Source of the DNA: Streptomyces sp. V3I7
GTDB taxonomy: Bacteria > Actinomycetota > Actinomycetes > Streptomycetales > Streptomycetaceae
Length of the DNA: 64,000 nucleotides
Reading direction: 5' to 3'
Assembly: GCF_030817495.1 (NCBI RefSeq)
Contig: NZ_JAUSZK010000001.1
Location: 6,427,376-6,491,375, forward strand
The position numbers and the translations under genes are program-made. Of this stretch, positions 43,921 through 51,617 are shown piece by piece; the stretch's first letter is position 1, and every line of letters begins with the position of its first letter. The notes beneath the pieces were generated by a model, which was not told the origin of the DNA, did not search any database, and saw only the letters and a program-made list of their open reading frames with translations.

Positions 43921-44984
43921 GTGAGATACGCGCAGGGTGGCGGGCTGACCGACGCCGGGAGGGCCGCGCGGGAGCGCATTCGGCTTCAGGCCGTGGACCG
44001 CTTCGAGCGTGGGGAGAAGAACAAGGACATCGCCGCTGCGTTACGGGTGTTGGAGCGGTCGGTGGAACGCTGGCGCAAGTCCTGGCGCGAGCAGGGGGAG
44101 GCCGGGGTTCGATCGAAGGGCTCGCCGGGGCGGCCGAGGCTGGGGCCGGTCCAGATAGAGCGGCTGGAGCGGGAGTTGGAGCGTGGTCCGCTCGCGCACG
44201 GCTGGCCGGACCAGCGGTGGGCCCTGGCGAGGATCAAGACGCTGATCGGCCGGCTGTTTCACGTCTCGTACACGGTCGAGGGCACCTGGCTGCTGTTGAG
44301 GCGGCACGGCTGGTCCTGGCAGCAGCCGGTCCGTCGCGCGATCGAGCGGGACGACGGCTCGGTGGAGCTGTGGAAGAAGGAGGTCTGGCCGCAGGTAAAA
44401 GAGAAGCGGCGGCCCGGGGTGCGTGGATCGCCTTTGAGGACGAGGCCGGGCAGTCGATGACGCCGCCGCGAGCCAGGACCTGGGGCCGGGTCGGCCGCAC
44501 CCCGGTTGTGAGGGCCCGTAGCCGGGGAACTGGCCGTCTGTCGATGGTGGGCATGTGCTGCTTCAAGCCGGGGTCCAGGTCGAGGCTGATCTACGGGCTA
44601 CGGGAGTACCGGGGCCGCAAGGACGAGCCGAAGGGCTTCGGATGGCGCGATTTCTGCCGTCTCCTCACGAGGGCCCACATCCAGCTCGGCGGCCCGATCG
44701 TGCTGGTCTGGGACAACGTCCGTCTCCATCTCACCTTCGGCATGCGGGAGTTCATCGACCGGAACTCCGACTGGCTGACCGTGTTCCAGCTACCCACCTA
44801 CGCTCCGGACCTCAACCCGCAGGAAGGCATCTGGTCGCTCGTCAAACGCGAGATCGGCAACCTCGCCGCCGCGGAACTCACTCAGATCAGCCGAGCCGTG
44901 AAGCGTCGGCTCAAGAGGATCCAGTACCGCCCGGAACTGGTCGACGGCTGCCTAGCGGCCACGGGTCTGCTGTTGGAGGGCTGA
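43921..44984 (+). CDS. IS630-family transposase, expressed by a -1 frameshift
   Basis: The first frame, from GTG 43921 (MRYAQGGGLTDAGR), encodes the helix-turn-helix part (NKDIAAALRVLERSVERWRKSW). The catalytic part lies in the -1 frame: Asp in FEDEAGQS, Asp in VWDNVRLH and Glu in NPQEGIW. The overlap has AAAAG at 44397-44401 in the context GTA AAA GAG, a site where slipping back by one base gives an uninterrupted protein of about 354 residues. Such A-run frameshifts are typical for this family, so it is probably not a mutation. Confidence 0.85.
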
Positions 44985-44990
44985 CGTGCT

Positions 44991-45500
44991 TCAGTCCTCC
45001 CAGTTCGCGTAGTCGCCCATCGCGACGTCGTCGCACAGGGTCTCCCATAGCCCGTTGTGTGCGAGTGCGGTGTCATCGAGGGAGGCCAGGAGCTCGCGAA
45101 GGTCGTCCGCCGCCTCTTGGAATCTGTCTTCCTCGCCTTCCTCGTAGAACGGGAAGCAGGCGATGGTGGCTGCGACGCACCGGTGGAAGGTTCCGAGGTC
45201 CCTGTTCACGTGATTGGCGGCCGCAGACTCGATCTTGGGGATGTGCACGACGCGATGCGAATCCACGTCGATGCCGAGTCGTCCGAGCAGGCCGCTGGTC
45301 CCGAAGACGACCAACCCGCTCTCGCCGATCCCGCCGAGGAGTGTCGCCTCGGTCAGCGGTTGGTACTCGTAACCAATCAGCCCTGCCGGGACGCCGACCT
45401 GTCGCAGATCGGTGGCGATCTCAGCGGGCACCTCTGGTGAACAGTCGATACGGACCACGGCGTACTGGGGCAACGGCAACGGCGGCAGGTCTCGAATCAC
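44991..45500 (-). CDS. SUKH-4-like immunity-type protein, IS passenger
   Basis: A protein of about 169 residues with the SUKH-4 pattern: IGESGLVVFGTSGLLGRLGIDVDSHRVVHIP, then VNRDLGTFHRCVAATIACF and a Trp/Asp-rich tail. SUKH proteins are immunity partners of polymorphic toxins or general phage/toxin protection. The start is GTG 45500 or, less likely, ATG 45587. It lies inside the IS630 element, convergent with the transposase. No cognate toxin is next to it. Confidence 0.72.
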   Translation of the reverse strand: MIRDLPPLPLPQYAVVRIDCSPEVPAEIATDLRQVGVPAGLIGYEYQPLTEATLLGGIGESGLVVFGTSGLLGRLGIDVDSHRVVHIPKIESAAANHVNRDLGTFHRCVAATIACFPFYEEGEEDRFQEAADDLRELLASLDDTALAHNGLWETLCDDVAMGDYANWED

Positions 45501-45599
45501 GCGAACATCATCCTCGCGCTCTGGCCACGCCGGGAAGGCGTGAGCTGAGCCCGGCACGACCGAGCGGCAAGCCCCGACATCACGCATTCAAGTTCAGTA

Positions 45600-45875
45600 G
45601 TGGTGTTCGTGCTGCTGGCCCTGAAGGTGAGTAACACGGCCGGTGCCATTGTGACGGGCGGCCTCGGAGCCGTCGCCGCCGCGCTGGCGGGATTCATCAG
45701 CAAGACCTTCAAGAGTGCCCCGCTGGACGCGAAGGGGCTGGCGGCGCAGTTGCAGGAACTTCTGCCTGGCCAGGGTAGTGACAGGGGGCACAAGGCCGGT
45801 CATCCGACTTATCGACCGATCGGGCGAGCTGGCCGGACGAGGCGTAGCCGTCTGCCGTCCTGGCCCGATGATTGA
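45600..45875 (+). pseudogene. TRADD-N-associated membrane-domain protein, 3' part
   Basis: Continues the interrupted gene: VVFVLLALKVSNTAGAIVTGG, then LGAVAAALAGFISKTF, i.e. the second membrane helix of the domain, then a basic tail to TGA 45873-45875. It has no own start with ribosome site. With the first part it restores a continuous membrane domain. Confidence 0.78.
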
Positions 45876-45991
45876 AGTCCGCGAGAAGAGTTGGACGAGG
45901 ACGGCTTCGAGGATGTCGTGAGCGAGGCGCCGCGCGTCGGCGACTACCAGGTGTCGACCCGCCGAGCGGCGCCCCCGAACCAGGCGAGCCG

Positions 45992-46237
45992 CTACTCCGC
46001 CGGGTCCTCCTGGGCGTGCCGTGCGGCCCTCTTCGCCGCCTGCTCCACCTCGTAGCGCGAGGCGGTCACATCATCGCGGGCCGCGTACTCGGTGACCGCG
46101 GCCTGGAAGGCGGTGGCCGCGTCGCGCCACGCGCGCCACTGCGCGTCATACGCCTCGCCGTCGAGGCCGGCGAGCTTGGCGCGCGCCTCTTCAGCGGATC
46201 GTTCCAGATTGATCAATTCGTCGGGGATGTCTGTCAT
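45992..46237 (-). CDS. Small conserved helical protein
   Basis: An 81-residue, highly charged helical protein (MTDIPDELINLERSAEEARAKL, then WRAWRDAATAFQAAVTEYA and YEVEQAAKRAARHAQEDP), likely a coiled coil. I recognise it as a common Streptomyces hypothetical protein but know no role. The start ATG 46237 is the first in the conserved part; the frame extends to 46354 without support. Confidence 0.65.
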   Translation of the reverse strand: MTDIPDELINLERSAEEARAKLAGLDGEAYDAQWRAWRDAATAFQAAVTEYAARDDVTASRYEVEQAAKRAARHAQEDPAE

Positions 46238-46348
46238 GACCTGGGATTTTAAGCTGCACGGTGCGACTGGCTGACGATCACGCTTACCGTCCGATCGGGT
46301 ACAGCCGCCGTCAACCTCCGCGCGCAGCTCCGTGGGGCCCGCTACGAA

Positions 46349-46369
46349 GATCACGTCCCGTTCGTGATC
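46349..46369. promoter_or_regulatory. Dyad GATCACG-N7-CGTGATC upstream of the HNH gene
   Basis: GATCACG (46349-46355) and CGTGATC (46363-46369) form a perfect inverted repeat 17 bases before the GTG start. The same dyad, with a different centre, lies in the same place before the second HNH copy (47533-47553). Conservation of the arms but not the centre suggests a protein-binding site or RNA hairpin. Confidence 0.55.
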
Positions 46370-46386
46370 TCCGAGAGGATCCCCGA

Positions 46387-47061
46387 GTGCGTCTCGCCCG
46401 CACCACTGTCGCCGCGGCCGCCGTTGCCGTACTGCTCAGCCCCGCCACCGCCCACGCCGCCCCCACCGCTGGCCACGTTCCCGGTGAGACGGTCACCGCT
46501 CCCGTCCATGACGCCCTCGCCAGCCTGCCCGTCCGTACCGAGGACCGCACCGGCTACTCCCGCAACCTGTTCAAGCACTGGGTCGACGCCGACCGCGACG
46601 GCTGCAACACACGCGCGGAGGTCCTCCTGGAGGAAGCTGTCGTCGCCCCTGAACGGACCGGGACCTGCACGCTCGCCGGCGGTGAGTGGTACTCCGCGTA
46701 CGACGACCGGTACATCGACGGCGCCCGTGGCCTCGACATCGACCACCTCGTCCCGCTCGCCGAGGCATGGGACTCCGGCGCCAGCGCCTGGTCGGCCGCC
46801 GAACGGGAGGCGTACGCCAACGATTTGGCTGACGCCCGAGCATTGATCGCCGTCTCCGCCACCAGCAACAGGAGCAAAGCTGACCAGGACCCGGCCACCT
46901 GGCTACCGCCGGCCGTCGGTTACCGGTGCCAGTACACCGCCGACTGGATCGCGGACAAGATGCGCTGGGGACTGAGTATCGACGCCGCCGAGCAAGCCGC
47001 GCTCACAAACATGCTGGCCGACTGCCCGGACGTACCCATCACCGTCACACTCGCTCGATAG
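46387..47061 (+). CDS. Secreted HNH-family (GmrSD C-terminal/DUF1524-type) nuclease
   Basis: A 224-residue protein with a signal peptide (residues 1-28, ending AHAAP). The mature part has the DUF1524-type HNH nuclease pattern: DRDGCNTRAEVLLEEA, then DGARGLDIDHLVPLAEAWDSGA (catalytic DIDHLVPL) and SNRSKADQDPATWLPP. It would cut nucleic acid outside the cell. The start GTG 46387 follows GAGAGG. A damaged second copy lies 0.5 kb downstream. Confidence 0.85.
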   Translation: MRLARTTVAAAAVAVLLSPATAHAAPTAGHVPGETVTAPVHDALASLPVRTEDRTGYSRNLFKHWVDADRDGCNTRAEVLLEEAVVAPERTGTCTLAGGEWYSAYDDRYIDGARGLDIDHLVPLAEAWDSGASAWSAAEREAYANDLADARALIAVSATSNRSKADQDPATWLPPAVGYRCQYTADWIADKMRWGLSIDAAEQAALTNMLADCPDVPITVTLAR

Positions 47062-47064
47062 CGC

Positions 47065-47080
47065 GGCGCAAGCTTGCGCC
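47065..47080 (+). terminator. 16-bp palindromic hairpin after the HNH gene
   Basis: GGCGCAAGCTTGCGCC is a perfect palindrome, four bases after the HNH stop. No T tract. It may end the transcript. A short remnant frame (about 47188-47296, AAEEYCTLTAAEREDFLAHAA) follows and cannot be assigned. Confidence 0.5.
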
Positions 47081-47295
47081 TCATGGACCGAGACGGGAGC
47101 GAGCTGTCTGACGAAGCAAAGCCGTTCTCCGCCACGGCTGCGGGAAGCGGCATGCGCGAACAGATCCACGAGGGAGTTCTTGCCACCCGATAGTGCACTC
47201 ATCACCCACCGCCGTACCCTGCGCGCCGCCGAGGAGTACTGCACCCTCACCGCAGCCGAGCGGGAGGACTTCCTCGCTCATGCAGCAGGCCAGCT

Positions 47296-47478
47296 TGAGT
47301 AGGTGTTTTTCTTCCAGCCCGGAGCGGATCAAGGAGTTCCTCCCGAACCGCCCTAGCCCCACCGCATTTACCCGCCTTCGCCGACGCCACTTGGCTGACG
47401 GCCGGGAACCGCTGACGGCGTGAGGCATGTCTACTCGGCCGTTGATTCGCTCCGGGCTGGAAGAAAAACACCTACTCA
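47296..47478. mobile_element. 183-bp MITE-like element with 37-bp inverted ends
   Basis: TGAGTAGGTGTTTTTCTTCC... at 47296-47332 is the inverse of 47442-47478 with a single mismatch in 37 bases. The 109-base centre has no gene. No clear target duplication is visible. It separates the intact HNH gene from the damaged copy. It is either a miniature element or a large regulatory hairpin. Confidence 0.65.
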
Positions 47479-47532
47479 GGGGTGATCTTGCCGCTTGTGC
47501 GTGGGCGTGTTGCCGCAGGGAGCTGCTACGGA

Positions 47533-47553
47533 GATCACGAACGCGTCGTGATC
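47533..47553. promoter_or_regulatory. Second copy of dyad GATCACG-N7-CGTGATC
   Basis: Arms at 47533-47539 and 47547-47553, 15 bases before the GTG of the broken HNH copy. Same arms, different centre from the copy at 46349-46369. Confidence 0.5.
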
Positions 47554-47568
47554 TGCGAGAGGGGTCCC

Positions 47569-47770
47569 GTGCGCCTTACCCGTGCCGCCGCCACAGCGGC
47601 CGCCTTCGCCCCCTGCTCATCTCCACCACCGCCCACGCTGCACCCGCTCAGCGGCATGCCCCGGGGAACACCCTCACTATGCCCGCCCGTGATGCCCTAG
47701 CCGCCCTCCCTGTCGCTGACGAGGACCGCACTGGCTACACCCGGGACAAGTTCCGCTACTGGATGGATGA
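47569..47770 (+). pseudogene. Second secreted HNH nuclease gene, frameshifted and truncated
   Basis: From GTG 47569 the frame reads MRLTRAAATAAAFAP, as in the gene at 46387; it then shifts frame (near 47613) and continues ALAALPVADEDRTGYTRDKFRYWMD, again parallel to that gene, and breaks off at about 47770. The HNH part is missing. The upstream region is also duplicated, so this was a tandem copy. Confidence 0.75.
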
Positions 47771-47887
47771 CTCTGTTCACGAGAACCGGCTCTGGCTCGC
47801 TTTTCGTGACGCGGTCACACACTGTTCAGTGACGTCGGCCGCTGAGATGATCACCGCTCACCCAAAGTTGAGGAGTCGAGGTCCCAG

Positions 47888-48355
47888 ATGAGTAGCTGGT
47901 CGCCAGAGGTAGACGAGGTGTTGGAGGCGTCGGGATGGACGCCTGGACGGAAGGTGGACACGGCCCGCTGGCAGTCCATGTTCGAAGCGGTCGGCCTCGC
48001 CATGCACGATGCTGCGGAAGCCTTCCTGCAAGAGTTCGGCGGTTTGACTGTGAACCTCAGTGGGCCAGGGATCAGTTGTGCACGCACGCCGTTTGAGCTG
48101 GATCCCGAGCTGGCCTGGGGTGAGGAGGGCCGTTTCACGGGGTGGGGCGAAGCGATCGGGCGCCATCTGTACCCGCTCGGCGAGCTGGACGAAGGCCGGT
48201 TCTTCCTGGGCATCGATGAAGAGGGTGTGATCTATCTCGTCGAGACTTGGGTTGCCAGCTTCGGACCGATGCCTTACGCCATGGAGAACTTGGTTCTCGG
48301 CGTGGCTCCTCGCCGAATCGATGAGGTGGACGAGCCAGCGGGACAACCGTCCTGA
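47888..48355 (+). CDS. SUKH-3 domain immunity-type protein
   Basis: A 155-residue protein with the SUKH-3 pattern: LEASGWTPGRKVDTARWQSMFEAVGL, then AAEAFLQEFGGLTVNL and GRHLYPLGELDEGRFFLGIDEEGVIYLV. These are immunity partners of toxins in polymorphic systems. It starts at ATG 47888 and follows a stretch that may be the end of a toxin gene (SVTSAAEMITAHP), suggesting a lost toxin-immunity pair. Confidence 0.82.
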   Translation: MSSWSPEVDEVLEASGWTPGRKVDTARWQSMFEAVGLAMHDAAEAFLQEFGGLTVNLSGPGISCARTPFELDPELAWGEEGRFTGWGEAIGRHLYPLGELDEGRFFLGIDEEGVIYLVETWVASFGPMPYAMENLVLGVAPRRIDEVDEPAGQPS

Positions 48356-48761
48356 CGCCTCGGTCACCTGTAGAGAAGTACTCGCTTTCGGAGGAGCAGG
48401 AATCCGGCTCGGCCGAACATCTGCCGTTTGAGCATCTTAGGCCGGCTGAGGGCCCCGTTCACAGGGGCCCCGGAGCCGAAACCTGGGGGGCCTGGCGGCC
48501 GTCGCCGAGACTTGCACGGCAGTGGTCGCACTCACCCGATCGAGACTCCCGTTCGACCAATACCACTCAAGATCGGAACGACAACAGCCACTTAAACGTC
48601 CCGTCGACTGCAAAGCTGGCGGGACGTCACCAGCTCGTCGCCCAGGCGGATATGTGCCCCAGGCCGAGGCCGTCCGAAATCCTCCAGGGCGGCATTCTTT
48701 TAGGGCAGCACGGCCATTACGAGCCAGTACGGAGCGGAATACTCAGAGGGCTGCGCCTCGT
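48356..48761. other. Intergenic 400 bases between SUKH-3 and cas2, with a hairpin
   Basis: GGGCCCC-gttcaca-GGGGCCC (48450-48470) is a perfect 7-bp hairpin that may terminate either side. No gene or CRISPR repeat is recognisable elsewhere in this stretch. Confidence 0.5.
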
Positions 48762-49121
48762 TTATCCCCTTCCGAAGCGGCGGCGTTTGGCTGCCTTACT
48801 CCACCCTGGACGAGGATCTTTGTCGGTGCTCGATTGCGGCCGGGTGTCGGACTCGGGACGTCGGATCAGGGTGATGCCCTCGTGGTCGACAGGGTGCCAT
48901 GCGTGGTCGTGGGTGCGGAAGGTGAAGCCCTGTTCGGAGTTGTCGGTATAAGTGAGAAGGGCGCGGCCTTGCCCGGCGTGCTGCTGGACTTCTGTCCACA
49001 GCAGGTCGCGGATCCTGGCGGAAGGGTTGCCGACGAAGACGCCGGCGGAGATCTCCAGCAGCCAGCGGGTGAGTAGGCCGCGCAGTCCGGCGGGGCAGTT
49101 CGTGAGGACGATGACGGTCAC
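48762..49121 (-). CDS. cas2: CRISPR-associated Cas2 (type I-E)
   Basis: A 119-residue Cas2e. The opening VTVIVLTNCPAGLRGLLTRW and the segment ISAGVFVGNPSARIRDLLW are typical; LLTYTDNSEQGFTFRTHDHAWHPVDHEGITLIRR ends the domain. A 30-residue charged tail follows. The start GTG 49121 overlaps the Cas1 stop (GTGA). It pairs with Cas1 for spacer capture. It is the last gene of the cas operon. Confidence 0.93.
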   Translation of the reverse strand: MTVIVLTNCPAGLRGLLTRWLLEISAGVFVGNPSARIRDLLWTEVQQHAGQGRALLTYTDNSEQGFTFRTHDHAWHPVDHEGITLIRRPESDTRPQSSTDKDPRPGWSKAAKRRRFGRG

Positions 49122-50077
49122 CAGGTGGCGTTTTCGTGGTCGTCGTAGTTGATGCCGGAGGCGATGTGGTGACCGCCATCGGTCTGGAGCGTGACCACGT
49201 CCCGGTCCGTCTCGGCAGCGGCGCGGGCAGTTGCTTCCGGGATGAGTAGACGTTTGATGTCGTCGACGCAACGGTTGAGCAGTGAGATCTCATTGATGCG
49301 GTCCCGCAGTGCGCGGCGGGTGCGAGGGCCAGGGTCTTCGTCGCTCTCGGCGGCGATGTCGAAGGCGAGGGGGATGCCGATTTCTGTCTTGTAGAGGTCG
49401 GCGATGTCCAGGACGAAGGAGAGTTCGTGGCCTGAGTGGACGAAGCCGAGGGCGGGGCTGCAGGCGAGGGATGTGACGACGGCGTGGGCGATGCCGTACA
49501 TGCACTGAGCGGCGGCAGTGATGGACTGGTTGACGGTATCGCCGGCGGTGAAGTCACCGGGAGAGTAGCGGCGGCCGCGCCAGGGCACGCCGGTGCGGGC
49601 GGCTTGAGCGCGGTAGCAGTCCTTGACGCGGCGGCCTTCGCGGCCGAGGAGTTCTTGCCGGGTCAGGCTGGTGGGGTCCTCGTCGGGGAAGCGCATCCGG
49701 TACATGTCGCGGGCGACAGCGAGGCGTTGGCGGGGGTTGGCCCACTGGCGGGCCTGGGCTTCCATGAGTGCGGAGGAGCGGCTGAGGGCGCGACCGGAGG
49801 CGTAGTAGCGGACGCCGTGTTCTCCGACCCAGCAGACGGCGGCGCCGGTTTCACCCAGGACGCTCATGGCTTGATGGGTGACGCGTGTTCCGGGGCCGAG
49901 AAGGAGGGTGCCGATGGTCGCCGAGGGGATGTGGGTGGTGCCTTCGGCGTCCTGGGCGGTGATGGCGTTGGCTTCGCGGTGAACGGTGCAGCGTTCCAGG
50001 TAGATGAAGGAGAGACGGTCGCTGGTACGGGTGAGTTGTCTCGGGGTCGGCGCGGGGCGCTGGGACACGCTGGTCAT
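49118..50077 (-). CDS. cas1: CRISPR-associated Cas1 integrase (type I-E)
   Basis: A 319-residue Cas1e that joins new spacers to the array. The N-terminal beta domain (RLSFIYLERCTVHRE) and the helical catalytic domain are present, including GFVHSGHELSFVLDIADLYKTEI with the conserved His and Asp; Glu lies in the QARQWANPRQRLAVARDMYRMRF region or adjacent. The start ATG 50077 overlaps the cas6e stop. Intact. Confidence 0.95.
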   Translation of the reverse strand: MTSVSQRPAPTPRQLTRTSDRLSFIYLERCTVHREANAITAQDAEGTTHIPSATIGTLLLGPGTRVTHQAMSVLGETGAAVCWVGEHGVRYYASGRALSRSSALMEAQARQWANPRQRLAVARDMYRMRFPDEDPTSLTRQELLGREGRRVKDCYRAQAARTGVPWRGRRYSPGDFTAGDTVNQSITAAAQCMYGIAHAVVTSLACSPALGFVHSGHELSFVLDIADLYKTEIGIPLAFDIAAESDEDPGPRTRRALRDRINEISLLNRCVDDIKRLLIPEATARAAAETDRDVVTLQTDGGHHIASGINYDDHENATW

Positions 50078-50862
50078 GGTGTCGGCCGGGGGGGTTGGTT
50101 GATCGGGGCGAGGGTGAGGAGGCCGCAGCCGTAGGCGCGGGCGCGCCCGATGCCCTGGGTGAGTGCGCGTCGCAGGGCGGTGGGGTCGGTAACCTCCAGG
50201 CGGCCGTCGAAGGTGACGGTGACGACCGTGACAGGTTTGCCGCGGCGTTTGCCGTCGTGGCCGCGGGACTTGTCGAAGGACAGGGGGCGCATGTCGCTGA
50301 CCGCGAGTTCATGGCGGTCGCCTTGCGCCGCGCCTCCAGGGGCGGTGCTGTCGGGCAGGAGGCGCTCGCTGTCGGGTTTCTGGAGGATGCGGAAGCCGCA
50401 GCGTGCCTGGCGGTCGGGGTCGAGGAGCCAGCCCCTCTGGTGGGTGGGGGTGAGGTGGGCGGTGATCTTCTTGGGTTCGTCGTCGGTGCGGCGGATGGTA
50501 TGGACCGGGTTCGCGGTGAGGCGGAAGCCCCAGTGCTGCCCGGTGGTCAGGCGGTCGAGGAACGGCTTGTAGGAACGGGTGTGCCAGCCCGGATTCTCCG
50601 GGTCTGCCACGGCAGGCCAGCCAGCCTGTTCGACGAGGTGGGTCATGTCTGGGCGGTCGGGGCTGACGACATACAGCAGGACCTCGGCCCGCGCTTTCTG
50701 CTCCAGGCGCCACAGGACGCGAGGGCTTTCGGGTGCGGGCAGGTCGCTGGGGAGCAAGGACGGGAAGGAGGACATGACGGCGGCGTGCAGGGCCTGCGGT
50801 GAGGACAGGAGGCGGCGTGCGGCGGGGCGCCCGGTGTTGACGCGGAAGCGGGAGAGGTACAT
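50074..50862 (-). CDS. cas6e: CRISPR-associated Cas6e crRNA endonuclease (Cse3)
   Basis: A 262-residue Cas6e that cuts the repeat hairpin and stays on the crRNA 3' end. It begins MYLSRFRVNTGRPAARRLLSSPQALHAAVM, where the His and Tyr used for cleavage lie. The C terminus has the Gly-rich loop (QGIGRARAYGCGLLTLAPI). The start is ATG 50862, sharing a base with the cas5e stop. Confidence 0.95.
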   Translation of the reverse strand: MYLSRFRVNTGRPAARRLLSSPQALHAAVMSSFPSLLPSDLPAPESPRVLWRLEQKARAEVLLYVVSPDRPDMTHLVEQAGWPAVADPENPGWHTRSYKPFLDRLTTGQHWGFRLTANPVHTIRRTDDEPKKITAHLTPTHQRGWLLDPDRQARCGFRILQKPDSERLLPDSTAPGGAAQGDRHELAVSDMRPLSFDKSRGHDGKRRGKPVTVVTVTFDGRLEVTDPTALRRALTQGIGRARAYGCGLLTLAPINQPPRPTP

Positions 50863-51617
50863 CAGACGGTTTCTCCGTCCAGGAGCTCCGGATCGTCGAT
50901 GAGTGCGGTGAAGGGGTCGTGGTCGGGGATGTGTTCGCCCGCGGCAGCCGGGACCGGGACCGCATCGGTGACGACGGTGCGCAGGGTGTGGCGTCGGTGT
51001 GCGGCGGAGAAGCTGAGGGGCTGGTCGGTCAATGTGTCGGCGGGGTTCTTCTCGTCCGCACCTTTCTCCCTGAGCACGGTCAGCCGGCCGGGTGGGTGGT
51101 TGCGGTGGCGTCGGCGGTACCAGGGGGAGGCTTGCCAGGGTAGGTCGCGCAGGACGTCCTCGAGGCAGGTGTGCTCGCGCAAGTGCGGTTCGAGCGGGGC
51201 GGCCGGCGGGCAGGAGCGGCGGCCGAGGAACGGGAGGTAGACGGGGTTGCGCAGTGCGGTGTGGAGGCGGCTGAGCAGAGCGGGATCGCCTTCGACGGCG
51301 GCGACGAAGACGGCGTCGGCGAGATAGTAACGCTCCGACAGGGGCATGGACTTGCCGGTGACGCCGTGGTGGGCTGTGTGGAAGTCTCGTAGCAGGGTGC
51401 CGGGTTGGTCGATGCGAACGCCGAATCGCAAGTGGGTGAGGGGGGCGAGGCTGTCGTCGTCCTCACGGTCGATACCGGCCGCGGCGGCGAGCAGTCCGAT
51501 GACGCCGCTCTTGGTGGGGGCGGTCTCGGTGGTGCGGCGGGTGAAGCGGGAGGAGGCCCCCCAGGACTGCAGGGGGCCTGCCAGCCGCAGTGCGAGAACA
51601 CTGGCGGAACTGCTCAT
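50862..51617 (-). CDS. cas5e: CRISPR-associated Cas5e (CasD)
   Basis: A 251-residue Cascade subunit that holds the crRNA 5' handle. It has the typical LALRLAGPLQSWGASSRFTRRTTETAPTKSGVIGLLAAAAGI start and the YYLADAVFVAAVEGD and LPFLGRRSCPPAAPL sections. It overlaps cas7e upstream (4 bases) and cas6e downstream (1 base). Confidence 0.95.
   Translation of the reverse strand: MSSSASVLALRLAGPLQSWGASSRFTRRTTETAPTKSGVIGLLAAAAGIDREDDDSLAPLTHLRFGVRIDQPGTLLRDFHTAHHGVTGKSMPLSERYYLADAVFVAAVEGDPALLSRLHTALRNPVYLPFLGRRSCPPAAPLEPHLREHTCLEDVLRDLPWQASPWYRRRHRNHPPGRLTVLREKGADEKNPADTLTDQPLSFSAAHRRHTLRTVVTDAVPVPAAAGEHIPDHDPFTALIDDPELLDGETV

Larger units (their letters stand above)
43851..45597. mobile_element. 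IS630-family element carrying a SUKH-family gene, TA target duplication
   Basis: The left end begins CTGAACTTGATTGG and the right end, inverted, CTGAACTTGAATGC; 23 of the first 25 bases match. Both ends are flanked by TA (43849-43850 and 45598-45599), the IS630/mariner target. The element of 1,747 bp contains a transposase with a programmed-type frameshift and, convergent with it, a SUKH-4-like gene. It lies inside the TRADD-N membrane-domain gene. Confidence 0.88.

Noticed and set aside
43917..44984. IS630 transposase read as a pseudogene because of its frameshift
   Set aside because: The only shift is at an AAAAG slippery run and no other damage exists, so programmed frameshifting is more likely.
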